This document shows positions 6,476-13,837 of a stretch of 20,291 nt of DNA, piece by piece. The translations under genes and the position numbers were made by a program. The stretch is from contig JAFXAV010000087.1 of the NCBI GenBank assembly GCA_017516785.1, forward strand, positions 1 to 20,291. The letters run 5' to 3'. Position 1 is the first letter of the stretch; the number at the start of each line of letters is the position of its first letter. A model generated the notes under the pieces. That model searched no databases. It was not told the DNA's origin and was given only the letters and a program-made list of their open reading frames with translations. This stretch comes from Oscillospiraceae bacterium (GTDB lineage: Bacteria > Bacillota_A > Clostridia > Oscillospirales > Oscillospiraceae).

Positions 6476-7488
6476 AACTGGAAATCAAAAATCTCTCCGC
6501 AGGTTATGACACAGGCGCTGTTCTGAAGAACCTGTCCATCCATGTGGCAGAAGGTGAATTTCTCTCCCTGCTGGGTCCCTCCGGCTGCGGCAAAACCACC
6601 CTCATGAAGACCATCGCCGGAATTCTGCCTGCCCAGAGCGGCACCGTCTCTCTGGACGGCCGGGACATTACCAATCTTCCCATCCACAAGCGGAGCACTG
6701 TCATTGTCTTCCAGGATATGCGTCTGTTCCCCCACCAGAGTGTAGCGGAAAATGTGGCATTCCCCTTAAAAATGCTGGGTGTTTCCAAATCGGAACGGCT
6801 GAAAAAAGCCGAAGAACTGCTGGAAAAGGTCCAGATGGCCGGCTTCGGCAGCCGGAAACCTTCGGAACTTTCCGGCGGTCAGCAGCAACGCATTGCCCTG
6901 GCCCGGGCCCTGGCAGCTGAGCCAAAGCTGCTGCTTCTGGACGAGCCTTTCTCCGCCCTGGATGAAAATCTCCGGGAGGATATGCGAAATCTGGTGCTGC
7001 AGCTGCGGCAGGAATTTCAAATGACTGTCATCCTCGTGACCCATGACCGGGAGGAAGCTCTCAGCATGTCCGACCGGGTGGCTCTGATGTTTGAAGGCCA
7101 GATTGCCCAGATCGGTACCCCCATGGAGGTTTATCATACCCCCGCATGCCGCCGGGTAGCCGATTATTTCGGCGATTGCGTCTATTGGCCCGGTCATGTC
7201 TGCAACGGACAGTTTATCGGCAGCGGCATCAGCTGCCCCGTTCAGGTTCCCGATGGGGATTACGAAATGATGCTCCGGCCAGACAGCCTGAATTTGGATG
7301 ATTCCGGCAGCTACCGCCTGAGTGTGGACAATGTCTCTTTCCGGGGCAGCGACACCCTGGTTACTTTCCGCGCAGAAGACGGAACCCGGTGGAAAAAATC
7401 CTTTCCCCATGCAGTCCACTGGAAAGCGGGCGACACTGCTTCCGCAATTATCCGCCCCAGTTCCGTTCTGTTCCCTGATGCCCGATAA
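6472..7488 (+). CDS. ABC transporter ATP-binding protein with C-terminal TOBE domain
   Basis: A 338-residue ATPase that energises the importer. Motifs: Walker A GPSGCGKTT (35-43), Q-loop Gln81, signature LSGGQQQR (133-140), Walker B LLLLDEP (153-159), D-loop SALD (161-164) and H-loop His191. About 105 residues beyond the nucleotide-binding domain form a TOBE-type beta domain (roughly 235-335, with MLRPDSLNL near 267-275). This is the polyamine/thiamine/iron importer architecture (PotA, ThiQ, FbpC class). E. coli YnjD lacks this tail, so the ATPase could also be called PotA-like; assignment to the YnjB system rests on operon position and ATGA coupling. It is the last gene before a bidirectional terminator. 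Confidence 0.9.
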   Translation: MKLEIKNLSAGYDTGAVLKNLSIHVAEGEFLSLLGPSGCGKTTLMKTIAGILPAQSGTVSLDGRDITNLPIHKRSTVIVFQDMRLFPHQSVAENVAFPLKMLGVSKSERLKKAEELLEKVQMAGFGSRKPSELSGGQQQRIALARALAAEPKLLLLDEPFSALDENLREDMRNLVLQLRQEFQMTVILVTHDREEALSMSDRVALMFEGQIAQIGTPMEVYHTPACRRVADYFGDCVYWPGHVCNGQFIGSGISCPVQVPDGDYEMMLRPDSLNLDDSGSYRLSVDNVSFRGSDTLVTFRAEDGTRWKKSFPHAVHWKAGDTASAIIRPSSVLFPDAR

Positions 7489-7490
7489 GC

Positions 7491-7525
7491 AAAAAAGCCC
7501 ATCGATATTTTCATCGATGGGCTTT
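7491..7525. terminator. Bidirectional terminator between ABC operon and NUDIX gene
   Basis: AAAGCCCATCGAT (7494-7506) pairs perfectly with ATCGATGGGCTTT (7513-7525) over a six-base loop. The minus strand reads into six T (7496-7491), and the plus strand continues TTTCATTT. It serves the convergent genes ending at 7488 and 7529. Confidence 0.9.
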
Positions 7526-7528
7526 CAT

Positions 7529-8068
7529 TTACTTGTTAAGTCCCAGTTTCTGAAGGGCGGCTTTCAGGATTTCTTCATGGTCAAAGGCCAGCTCTTTCGC
7601 ATCAGTCTTTTCGTCCCGATGCCAGAGCTTCAGAGCTTCTGCATCCTGTTCAATCCGGTACCATCCGGCAGAGGCTGCGTCATCGCCTGCCTGGACATTC
7701 AGCTTTTCACTGTCAGCCAGGGCGGCAAAGGCTGCGGAAACCACCCAGCCTCTGGGGTCCCGTCCCGGACGGCTGAAGATTCCAACCAGTTCCATGGGAA
7801 TTCCGGAAACACCGGTCTCCTCTTCCAGTTCCCGGGCAGCAGTCTGTTCCACAGGCTCATTCTCGTTGGCAAAGCCGCCGGGCAGTGCCAATTGTCCGAT
7901 GTAAGGATGACCGCCCCGTTTCACCAGCAGAACGTATAGTTCATCCTGCTGTTTTGCCAGCACCACGATGTCCGCCGTCAGGGCAGGCTTCGGATAATTC
8001 CGGCTGCGGTACCGGGCGATGGCTTCCGCCTCGGTCAGTCCCCGGGCATCACGTCTTTCGCTGCTCAT
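7529..8068 (-). CDS. NUDIX hydrolase, ADP-ribose pyrophosphatase-like
   Basis: A 179-residue cytoplasmic hydrolase that should split an X-linked nucleoside diphosphate. The NUDIX box is complete: Gly65-x5-Glu71-x7-Arg79-Glu80-Leu81-x-Glu83-Glu84-x-Gly86-Val87, with the metal-binding glutamates in place. Downstream SRPGRDPRGWVVSAAF (99-114) is the block typical of ADP-ribose pyrophosphatases and of the NUDIX domain of NrtR regulators. There is no C-terminal winged helix of NrtR size, so an enzyme is more likely than a regulator. Its start overlaps the alcohol dehydrogenase stop by one base (TGATG) without a strong ribosome site, so it depends on translation of that gene. Substrate preference (ADP-ribose or another) is inferred from the family block only. 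Confidence 0.87.
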   Translation of the reverse strand: MSSERRDARGLTEAEAIARYRSRNYPKPALTADIVVLAKQQDELYVLLVKRGGHPYIGQLALPGGFANENEPVEQTAARELEEETGVSGIPMELVGIFSRPGRDPRGWVVSAAFAALADSEKLNVQAGDDAASAGWYRIEQDAEALKLWHRDEKTDAKELAFDHEEILKAALQKLGLNK

Positions 8069-9285
8069 CAGAAATCAACTTCCAGATCGTAATAGCAGCA
8101 CTTCAGCAGCTTTTCCATTTCCTCCTGGCTGGGCTGACGGGGGTTGGAACCGGTGCAGGCATCAGCGATGGCGTTCTTGGCAATTTCGCTCAGACGCTCC
8201 AGGAAGACTTCCTCGGGAACGAAGCCCTGCTCGCAGGGGTAGCTGTCAGCGCCGTAGTTCTTGATGCACTGGGGGATGTTCAGGTCATCGTTCATCTTGC
8301 GCAGGTAAGCGATCAGATTTGCAACCTTCTCATCGTCATTGGCACCGCCCAGCTTCATCTCGTCAGCGATGACGCCGTAGCGCTTCTTTGCGGTCTCATT
8401 CTTGGCGTTGAAGGCGATAACCTTGGGCAGATACATGGCGTTGGCTGCGCCGTGGATGATGTGTGCGCCGTAGTCTTCGAAGATAGCGCCGGTCTTGTGG
8501 GCCATGGAGTGGACAATGCCCAGCAGCGCATTGGAGAATGCCATACCGGCCATGCACTGTGCATTGTGCATGGAAGCGCGCTTGTCCATGTCGCCGTTGT
8601 AGGATGCGACCAGATCAGTCTGGATCATCTTGATGGCATGCAGAGCCAGAGGATCGGTGAAATCGCAGTTGGCAGTGGAGACGTAGGCTTCCACAGCATG
8701 GGTGATGGCGTCCATACCGGTGTGGGCAACCAGCTTCTTGGGCATGGTCCCAGCCAGATCGGGATCGACAATAGCGATGTCGGGGGTGATTTCGAAGTCA
8801 GCCAGGGGATACTTGATGCCCTTTTCGTAGTCGGTGATGACGGAGAAGGCAGTCACTTCAGTGGCGGTGCCGGAAGTGGAGGGAATGGCACAGAAATGAG
8901 CCTTGGTGCGCAGCTTGGGCAGGCCGAAGACGACACACATCTGCTCGAAAGTGGTCTCGGGGTACTCGTACTTGATCCACATGGCCTTGGCAGCATCGAT
9001 GGGGGAGCCGCCGCCCATGGCCACGATCCAGTCGGGCTGAAACTCCTGCATCACAGCAGCGCCCTTCATAACGGTGGTAACGGAAGGATCGGGCTCGATG
9101 CCTTCAATCAGCTTGACTTCCATACCGGCCTCTTCCAGATAGGAAACAGCCTTGTCGAGGAAGCCGAACTTTCTCATTGCGCTGCCGCCGACACAGATGA
9201 CGGCACGCTTGCCCTGCAGGGTCTTCAGGACTTCCAGAGAGCCCTTGCCGTGGTACAGGTCCCGGGGGAGAGTGAATCTTGCCAT
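8068..9285 (-). CDS. Iron-containing (type III) alcohol dehydrogenase, AdhE C-domain-like
   Basis: A 405-residue NAD(P)-dependent dehydrogenase interconverting alcohols and aldehydes in fermentation. The start at 9285 (MARFTLPRDL) is chosen because AGGAGG lies at 9295-9300 and the longer reading crosses the promoter. GGGSPIDAAKAMW (91-103) binds the nucleotide. Metal ligands by alignment with FucO and AdhE are Asp192, His196 (GMDAITHAVEAY), His259 (HSMAH) and His278 (HGAANAMYLP); His263 is the probable catalytic histidine. Compared with FucO, the stretch between His259 and His278 is longer by about five residues (EDYGA). The closest match by eye is the C-terminal domain of AdhE, but without the aldehyde dehydrogenase half. 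It is first of two genes, with NUDIX coupled behind. A strong promoter and repeated sites suggest regulated, high expression. Confidence 0.92.
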   Translation of the reverse strand: MARFTLPRDLYHGKGSLEVLKTLQGKRAVICVGGSAMRKFGFLDKAVSYLEEAGMEVKLIEGIEPDPSVTTVMKGAAVMQEFQPDWIVAMGGGSPIDAAKAMWIKYEYPETTFEQMCVVFGLPKLRTKAHFCAIPSTSGTATEVTAFSVITDYEKGIKYPLADFEITPDIAIVDPDLAGTMPKKLVAHTGMDAITHAVEAYVSTANCDFTDPLALHAIKMIQTDLVASYNGDMDKRASMHNAQCMAGMAFSNALLGIVHSMAHKTGAIFEDYGAHIIHGAANAMYLPKVIAFNAKNETAKKRYGVIADEMKLGGANDDEKVANLIAYLRKMNDDLNIPQCIKNYGADSYPCEQGFVPEEVFLERLSEIAKNAIADACTGSNPRQPSQEEMEKLLKCCYYDLEVDF

Positions 9286-9310
9286 AGTGTTTATCCTCCT
9301 TAGATAAAAA

Positions 9311-9348
9311 CATATCGATAATTTTTTATTTATTCTATCATATCGGTA
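9311..9348. promoter_or_regulatory. Tandem candidate operator in the alcohol dehydrogenase promoter
   Basis: CATATCGATA (9311-9320) and CATATCGGTA (9339-9348) match in 9 of 10 bases and start 28 bp apart. The second lies in the spacer between -35 and -10; the first lies just past the expected transcription start. A repressor bound there would block the minus-strand promoter. The regulator is unknown; TATCGATA inside the first copy is itself a palindrome. Confidence 0.4.
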
Positions 9349-9360
9349 TAAAAATGTCAA
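9332..9360 (-). promoter_or_regulatory. Sigma-A promoter of the alcohol dehydrogenase-NUDIX operon
   Basis: On the minus strand TTGACA (9360-9355) is perfect and TAGAAT (9337-9332) follows after exactly 17 bp. The expected leader is about 40 nt and includes AGGAGG (9300-9295) before the ATG at 9285. Confidence 0.8.
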
Positions 9361-9408
9361 ACTAAAAACCATGATAAGTATTGACCACTTACAGCAAATC
9401 AGAATATA

Positions 9409-9437
9409 TGTACACCGGGCCCAAAATGTGCTATAAT
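9409..9437 (+). promoter_or_regulatory. Promoter of the GH13 gene, -35 embedded in ATATGTACA
   Basis: A perfect TATAAT (9432-9437) is preceded after 17 bp by TGTACA (9409-9414), a four-of-six match to the -35. The -35 is part of ATATGTACA (9406-9414), the same nine-base word that forms the inverted repeat upstream of the GH2 gene, so a shared regulator may act here. The RBS AGGAGGT (9462-9468) precedes the ATG at 9474. Confidence 0.65.
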
Positions 9438-9473
9438 AGCAGAGTTCCATTGCCAATATTTAGGAGGTAAATC

Positions 9474-11372
9474 ATGGAAAAGTGGCTTGAAAGTGTATAC
9501 AGCGACGGCAGTGCTGCCTTTGTCAGCAATCCCCACCCGAAGCTTTTTGAAATTGTAAAGGTGCGCATCCGAATGTATGAGGATGCCCCTGTGAAGCACG
9601 TGCTGCTCCGATCCAACCCCAACGGCGAGGAGCATTTTTACGACATGCAGATCGTCAAAACCGCGCATGGTCTCAAATACTATGAGGCCGAGCTGCGCAT
9701 CTCCGAGAACCGCATGGCCTACCAGTTCTATCTGGTCTGCGACAATGTGGTTTATTTCTACACCCAGAACGGCATCACCACCTATGTGCCGGATCTGACC
9801 TATGACTTTGTGCTGCTGGCGGACTACGTTCAGCCGGAATGGGTCCGGGATGCGGTTTTCTATCAGATTTTCCCGGAGCGGTTCTGCAACGGCGATGAAA
9901 GCAATGACGTCCAGGATGGCGAATACTACCGGGACGGCCACCCCTCCATTAAGATGAAGAACTGGAATGATCCTGCCCTCAGCTATGAAGAGGGTCTGTG
10001 CCTGGATTTTTACGGCGGCGACCTGCAGGGCATCACCCAGAAGATTCCCTATCTGAAAGAACTGGGCATTACCGCCCTGTACTTAAATCCCATTTTCACC
10101 GCTCCCTCCGTCCACAAGTATGACTGCCTGGACTATTTCCACGTGGATCCCCATTTCGGCGGCGATGAAGCCCTGGCAGAATTAAGCGCCGCCCTCCACG
10201 AAAACGGCATGAAGCTGATCCTGGACATCTCCATCAACCACACCGGCATCGACCACCTGTGGTTCAACCGGGATGGCATCTGGTTCGACAAGTCCATCGG
10301 AGGCTACAACAACCCCGACGCCCCCGAGCGGGGATACTATTTCTTCGGCGAGGGTAACGAGTATCTCGGCTGGCTGGGCGTGGAGACCCTTCCCACTTTG
10401 AACTATACTTCCGAAGTGCTGCGGAATGTCATCTACCGGGACGAAGATTCCGTGCTGAAGAAGTGGCTGAAGCCCCCCTACAGCATCGACGGCTGGCGTT
10501 TCGACGTGGCTAACATCATGGGCCGCAAGGACGAGCTGCAGCTGTCCCATGAGCTGTGGCCCGAAATCCGGGAAAACATCAAAGCAGTGAATCCCCAGGC
10601 CTACATTCTGGCCGAGGAATGGGGCGACTGCAGCGCCTACCTCCAGGGCAGCGAATGGGATTCCCCCATGAATTACTACGGCTGCGGCCGTGTGATCCGC
10701 CAGTTCCTGGGCGAGACCGACCTGTTCATGGCAAGATTCCCCCTGCTGCGGGACATCCCCTACAAGATGACTGCCGAGGATTTCAAGGCCCGTGTCATGG
10801 AGCATCTGGCAAAGATGCCCTGGGCCCTCCAGGAAAATCAGTTCAACCTCTTCGACAGCCATGATGTCAGCCGCCTCCACAACAATCCCAAGGTGAACCC
10901 TGAGGAATACCGCGGCGCGGTGATTTTCCCCTTCATGCTCCCTGGTGCCGCTTCCATCTACTATGGCGACGAAGCTGCCGCCGACGGCACCGTGGGCACC
11001 AACGAAGGCTGCCGCTACACCATGCCCTGGGGTAAGGATTTCAAGAATACAGAAGCTTACCGCCTAAACCAGACCATGGCAAAGCTGAAAGCAGCGCACA
11101 AGTCCCTCAGCCTTGGCGGCATGAAGTTCCTGTATGCTGAAAATCAGGTAGTGGCCATTGCCCGTTTCTGGGAGGATGAGGTTTTTGTCAGTGTTCTCTC
11201 CACCAATGATCAGGATGTAAAAATCCGCCTGCCTCTGGGCGCCGTGGGCGCAGCAGAGCCGAAGCGAGAGATTTTCGGTCGGGAACTTCATTACCAAAAG
11301 CTGGACGACTCCAGCATCGAACTGACCATGCCTGCCCATCAGGCTTACCTGATGGAATGCACCATGATCTAA
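9474..11372 (+). CDS. GH13 alpha-glucan hydrolase (neopullulanase/cyclomaltodextrinase-like)
   Basis: A 632-residue enzyme without a signal peptide, so it should act in the cytoplasm on imported maltodextrins or similar alpha-glucans. An N-terminal beta domain (about 1-118) of the kind found in GH13_20 enzymes precedes the barrel, which opens WVRDAVFYQIFPERF (123-137). Conserved regions: DISINHTG (251-258), DGWRFD (339-344) with nucleophile Asp344, ILAEEW (378-383) with acid/base Glu381, and SHD (462-464) with stabiliser Asp464. A short C-terminal beta domain closes the protein. The position corresponding to Gly-Glu in most family members is Ala380-Glu381. It is monocistronic between its own promoter and a terminator. 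Neopullulanase, maltogenic amylase and alpha-glucosidase activities cannot be told apart from motifs. Confidence 0.9.
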   Translation: MEKWLESVYSDGSAAFVSNPHPKLFEIVKVRIRMYEDAPVKHVLLRSNPNGEEHFYDMQIVKTAHGLKYYEAELRISENRMAYQFYLVCDNVVYFYTQNGITTYVPDLTYDFVLLADYVQPEWVRDAVFYQIFPERFCNGDESNDVQDGEYYRDGHPSIKMKNWNDPALSYEEGLCLDFYGGDLQGITQKIPYLKELGITALYLNPIFTAPSVHKYDCLDYFHVDPHFGGDEALAELSAALHENGMKLILDISINHTGIDHLWFNRDGIWFDKSIGGYNNPDAPERGYYFFGEGNEYLGWLGVETLPTLNYTSEVLRNVIYRDEDSVLKKWLKPPYSIDGWRFDVANIMGRKDELQLSHELWPEIRENIKAVNPQAYILAEEWGDCSAYLQGSEWDSPMNYYGCGRVIRQFLGETDLFMARFPLLRDIPYKMTAEDFKARVMEHLAKMPWALQENQFNLFDSHDVSRLHNNPKVNPEEYRGAVIFPFMLPGAASIYYGDEAAADGTVGTNEGCRYTMPWGKDFKNTEAYRLNQTMAKLKAAHKSLSLGGMKFLYAENQVVAIARFWEDEVFVSVLSTNDQDVKIRLPLGAVGAAEPKREIFGRELHYQKLDDSSIELTMPAHQAYLMECTMI

Positions 11373-11379
11373 TAAAAAT

Positions 11380-11409
11380 AAGCCGGGGTATCGGATGATA
11401 CCCCGGCTT
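11380..11409. terminator. Bidirectional terminator between GH13 and GH2 genes
   Basis: AAGCCGGGGTATC (11380-11392) pairs perfectly with GATACCCCGGCTT (11397-11409) over GGAT. An A-rich stretch to the left (11371-11379) gives a T-tract for the minus-strand GH2 transcript; the plus side continues CGCCGTTTTAT, a weaker tail. Confidence 0.85.
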
Positions 11410-11427
11410 CGCCGTTTTATATGTGAT

Positions 11428-13686
11428 TTAGTCGACCAGATCGAATGCGTTCAGCTGCTTGTTCAGAGCCTTGATGGCGCTTTCGGGAGCATTGCCCATC
11501 ATGGTCATCAAAGTCTCCAGGTTGAAGTTCTGCATCATGGCCCACATGGGCATATCGGGGCCCATCTTGCCGCCGGTCATCTTGGAGAAGAACTCCCATG
11601 CCTCGGGGTTCTTGTAGATGTCACCCACGGTGGTCTTGACGCTCATCTTGCCCTCGGGGAATTCCATGGGGCCTTCGTCCAGTTCCACATCGCCCACAGC
11701 GGTGAACCAGTTGGCGGCGCCTTCGTTGCCGTCGTCGGTCTGGGGCAGGGTGTAGATTTCGGGCTCCACTTCCACCTTTTCGATGGTCATGGTGTCCTTG
11801 ACGCAGCCAGCATCAGCCAGGATGATGTTCAGGCCATCAGCCAGAGCAACCTCGAAGCGGCAGATGTGGTCAACAGCAGCCTGCTCGCCAACCAGTTCCC
11901 GGTTGACGTACAGCTTCACGGATTCCTGGTTGGTATAGACCTTGATCTCACGGGTCTCGCCGGCGCGCTGGGCATAGCGCTTGCCGCAAAGGTGAACCAT
12001 GGGAGCGGGATTCCAGTATGCCTTGTAGATGAAGTAGCTGTCCTTCTTGGTCAGGCGGTCCATGGTGACCAGACCCTTGTTGTTGCGGCCGGCGACACCG
12101 CCCTCGTCACGGGCAGCGCAGCCGAAGTCGAACATGTTCCAGACATGGGAAGACCAGATCCAGGGACGCTCTTCCAGAACCTTTGCCATATGCTCGTGAT
12201 ACAGAGCCTGGTAGTCTTCAGAATAGTCCTTGCACTTGGGGTTGGGGCCGTGGTAGGTGATGATGCCTTCGCAGCCATACTCGGAAACGCCCAGGGGGAT
12301 TGCAGGGTGCATGGCGTGGAACTTATCCAGCCAGGGGCCGTTATCTTCCATCTTGCCGCCGTACCAGCCGAAGTAATGGTTGTAGCTTTCGGTGTCGGTG
12401 ATGTAGTGCATGGGGCCGTCCATGGGAGTGAAGGAGACATGGGCGATGGTGGTCAGACGGGTGGGATCCAGTTCCTTGCACAGGGCGTGCAGTTCCTTGT
12501 GGTTGGCAACCAGCTGCTCGGAGATGCCGCCGATGAGGATCTCATTGGAGACGCCCCAGAACATGATGGAGGGATGGTTGTAGTTCTGGATGATCAGTTC
12601 CTTCATCTGCTCGATGCAGTTCTGGTGAGCGGCAGGATTCTTGCTCATGACAGAGATGAAGGGGATCTCAGCCCAGATGGCGAAGCCCAGCTCGTCACAG
12701 GCATCGTAGAAGTCCTGGGAGTGCTGATAGTGGGCCAGACGGATGGTGTTGGCACCCAGATCCTTGATGATGCAGGCATCGTCATAATGGTCGTCAGCAG
12801 TCAGGGCATTGCCGCGGTAGACGAAATCCTGATGACGGGAGACACCGCGCAGGGGAGTCAGGACGCCGTTGAGGTGGAAGCCCACCTGAGGATCACAGAA
12901 GAAGGTGCGGACACCGACTCTGGTGTCGATCTCGTCGTAGGTTTCATTTCTTCTCTGCAGCTGTGCGACCACAGTGTAGAGGTAGGGGTTATCGAAGTCC
13001 CACAGCTGGGTGTCGGGGACAAAAATGACGGTCTTGGTGGCATCGGCGGGACGGACTGCAAAGCCCACCTCGTTGCCTTCCTCGTCATAGATGTTGTACT
13101 GAACGGTGAAGTTCTCGTCCGCATTCTTGACAAAGGATTCGATTTCGAAGGTAGCGCCACCACAGTCGGTGGGCTTGGGGGTGACCATGATGCCGGGGCC
13201 GCCGTAGTACTCCAGATCGAAGTGGGCATCGGGGACACTGATCAGGTTGACATCGCGGTACAGGCCGCCATAGAAGGTAAAGTCGGCATTCTGGGGGTAG
13301 ACATAGTCGTTGGCTGCGTTGTTGACAGCGACCACCAGCAGGTTCTCACTGTCCGTAACCAGGTCAGTGATTTCAGCACGGAAGGTGGAGTAGCCGCCCT
13401 CGTGGTAGATGACCTTCTGGCCGTTGACATAGACGGTAGCTTCGGAATTGGCGCCCATGAATTCCACAAACAGACGGCCGCCGGCCAGGGGCTGCTTGGG
13501 CGCTTCAAAGGTCTTGGCATACCAGCAGGTGCCGCGGTAGTAGCTGCCGTTGCCGTCATTGCCATCCACAGCGTTCCAGGTGTGGGGCAGATTCACGTCA
13601 GTCCAGTCGGCAGGATAGCTTGCAGGCAGGCCGGCATCTTCCCGGATAAACTTCCAGTTATCATTGATGTTGATGATATTTCTCAT
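11428..13686 (-). CDS. GH2 beta-glycosidase (beta-galactosidase- or beta-glucuronidase-like) with helical C-terminal tail
   Basis: A 752-residue cytoplasmic retaining glycosidase. Order: sugar-binding jelly-roll (about 1-165, with DFTFYGGLYRDV at 135-146), immunoglobulin-like domain (about 166-265), TIM barrel from about 266. Catalytic acid/base is Glu382 in WGVSNE, nucleophile Glu469 in GVSEYG. NHYFGWY (436-442) lines the site. An Asn535-x-Lys537 motif in RNNKGL resembles the NxK of beta-glucuronidases, but many Firmicutes beta-galactosidases have a similar NDKGL, so substrate stays open. After an Ig-like segment (about 575-642), roughly the last 75 residues form a helical, Met-rich tail starting MSVKTTVGDIYKNPEAW (681-697), recalling small DUF1858-like domains. 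The upstream promoter has a weak -35 and a perfect inverted repeat. A TetR gene lies upstream on the same strand. Confidence 0.88.
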   Translation of the reverse strand: MRNIININDNWKFIREDAGLPASYPADWTDVNLPHTWNAVDGNDGNGSYYRGTCWYAKTFEAPKQPLAGGRLFVEFMGANSEATVYVNGQKVIYHEGGYSTFRAEITDLVTDSENLLVVAVNNAANDYVYPQNADFTFYGGLYRDVNLISVPDAHFDLEYYGGPGIMVTPKPTDCGGATFEIESFVKNADENFTVQYNIYDEEGNEVGFAVRPADATKTVIFVPDTQLWDFDNPYLYTVVAQLQRRNETYDEIDTRVGVRTFFCDPQVGFHLNGVLTPLRGVSRHQDFVYRGNALTADDHYDDACIIKDLGANTIRLAHYQHSQDFYDACDELGFAIWAEIPFISVMSKNPAAHQNCIEQMKELIIQNYNHPSIMFWGVSNEILIGGISEQLVANHKELHALCKELDPTRLTTIAHVSFTPMDGPMHYITDTESYNHYFGWYGGKMEDNGPWLDKFHAMHPAIPLGVSEYGCEGIITYHGPNPKCKDYSEDYQALYHEHMAKVLEERPWIWSSHVWNMFDFGCAARDEGGVAGRNNKGLVTMDRLTKKDSYFIYKAYWNPAPMVHLCGKRYAQRAGETREIKVYTNQESVKLYVNRELVGEQAAVDHICRFEVALADGLNIILADAGCVKDTMTIEKVEVEPEIYTLPQTDDGNEGAANWFTAVGDVELDEGPMEFPEGKMSVKTTVGDIYKNPEAWEFFSKMTGGKMGPDMPMWAMMQNFNLETLMTMMGNAPESAIKALNKQLNAFDLVD

Positions 13687-13723
13687 AGAACATTCCCTTT
13701 CCGCTTGGTATTTTCCATTATTT

Positions 13724-13752
13724 ATTGTAACACCTTCATTCCGAAAGGAATA
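13724..13752 (-). promoter_or_regulatory. Weak-35 promoter of the GH2 gene
   Basis: On the minus strand TACAAT (13729-13724) is a good -10, but 17 bp upstream stands TATTCC (13752-13747), a poor -35. A five-base palindrome pair ATTCC/GGAAT (13738-13751) and a larger inverted repeat directly upstream suggest dependence on an activator, or a regulated site. Confidence 0.5.
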
Positions 13753-13780
13753 TGTACAAAATCCATCGCTCTGTACATAT
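13750..13780. promoter_or_regulatory. Candidate operator: perfect inverted repeat upstream of GH2
   Basis: ATATGTACA (13750-13758) and TGTACATAT (13772-13780) are perfect inverted copies with 13 bases between, abutting the -35 of the GH2 promoter. The half-site recurs at 9406-9414 in the GH13 promoter. Centre-to-centre spacing of 22 bp is about two helical turns, as expected for a dimer binding one face. The regulator is not known. Confidence 0.6.
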
Positions 13781-13787
13781 CAAACAC

Positions 13788-13831
13788 AAAAAATAAGCCC
13801 CGGAAATCGTCATTTCGGCGAATCCCGGAGC
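13788..13831 (-). terminator. Probable terminator of the TetR gene
   Basis: Downstream of the TetR stop (13838, minus strand) lies an imperfect stem of 13797-13803 with 13825-13831 (one C-A mismatch), enclosing a perfect GAAAT/ATTTC hairpin (13803-13816). The minus strand then reads CTTATTTTTT (13797-13788). This would separate TetR transcription from the GH2 gene, which has its own promoter. Confidence 0.55.
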
Positions 13832-13837
13832 GTCTTT

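Noticed and set aside
9286..9456. Longer N-terminus for the alcohol dehydrogenase
   Set aside because: It would cross the promoter and the AGGAGG site; family members begin with the MARFTLPRDL-like segment.
9300..9473. CcpA (cre) or Rex sites in the glycosidase and dehydrogenase promoters
   Set aside because: No sequence close to the cre or Rex consensus was found; the repeats seen there have different cores.
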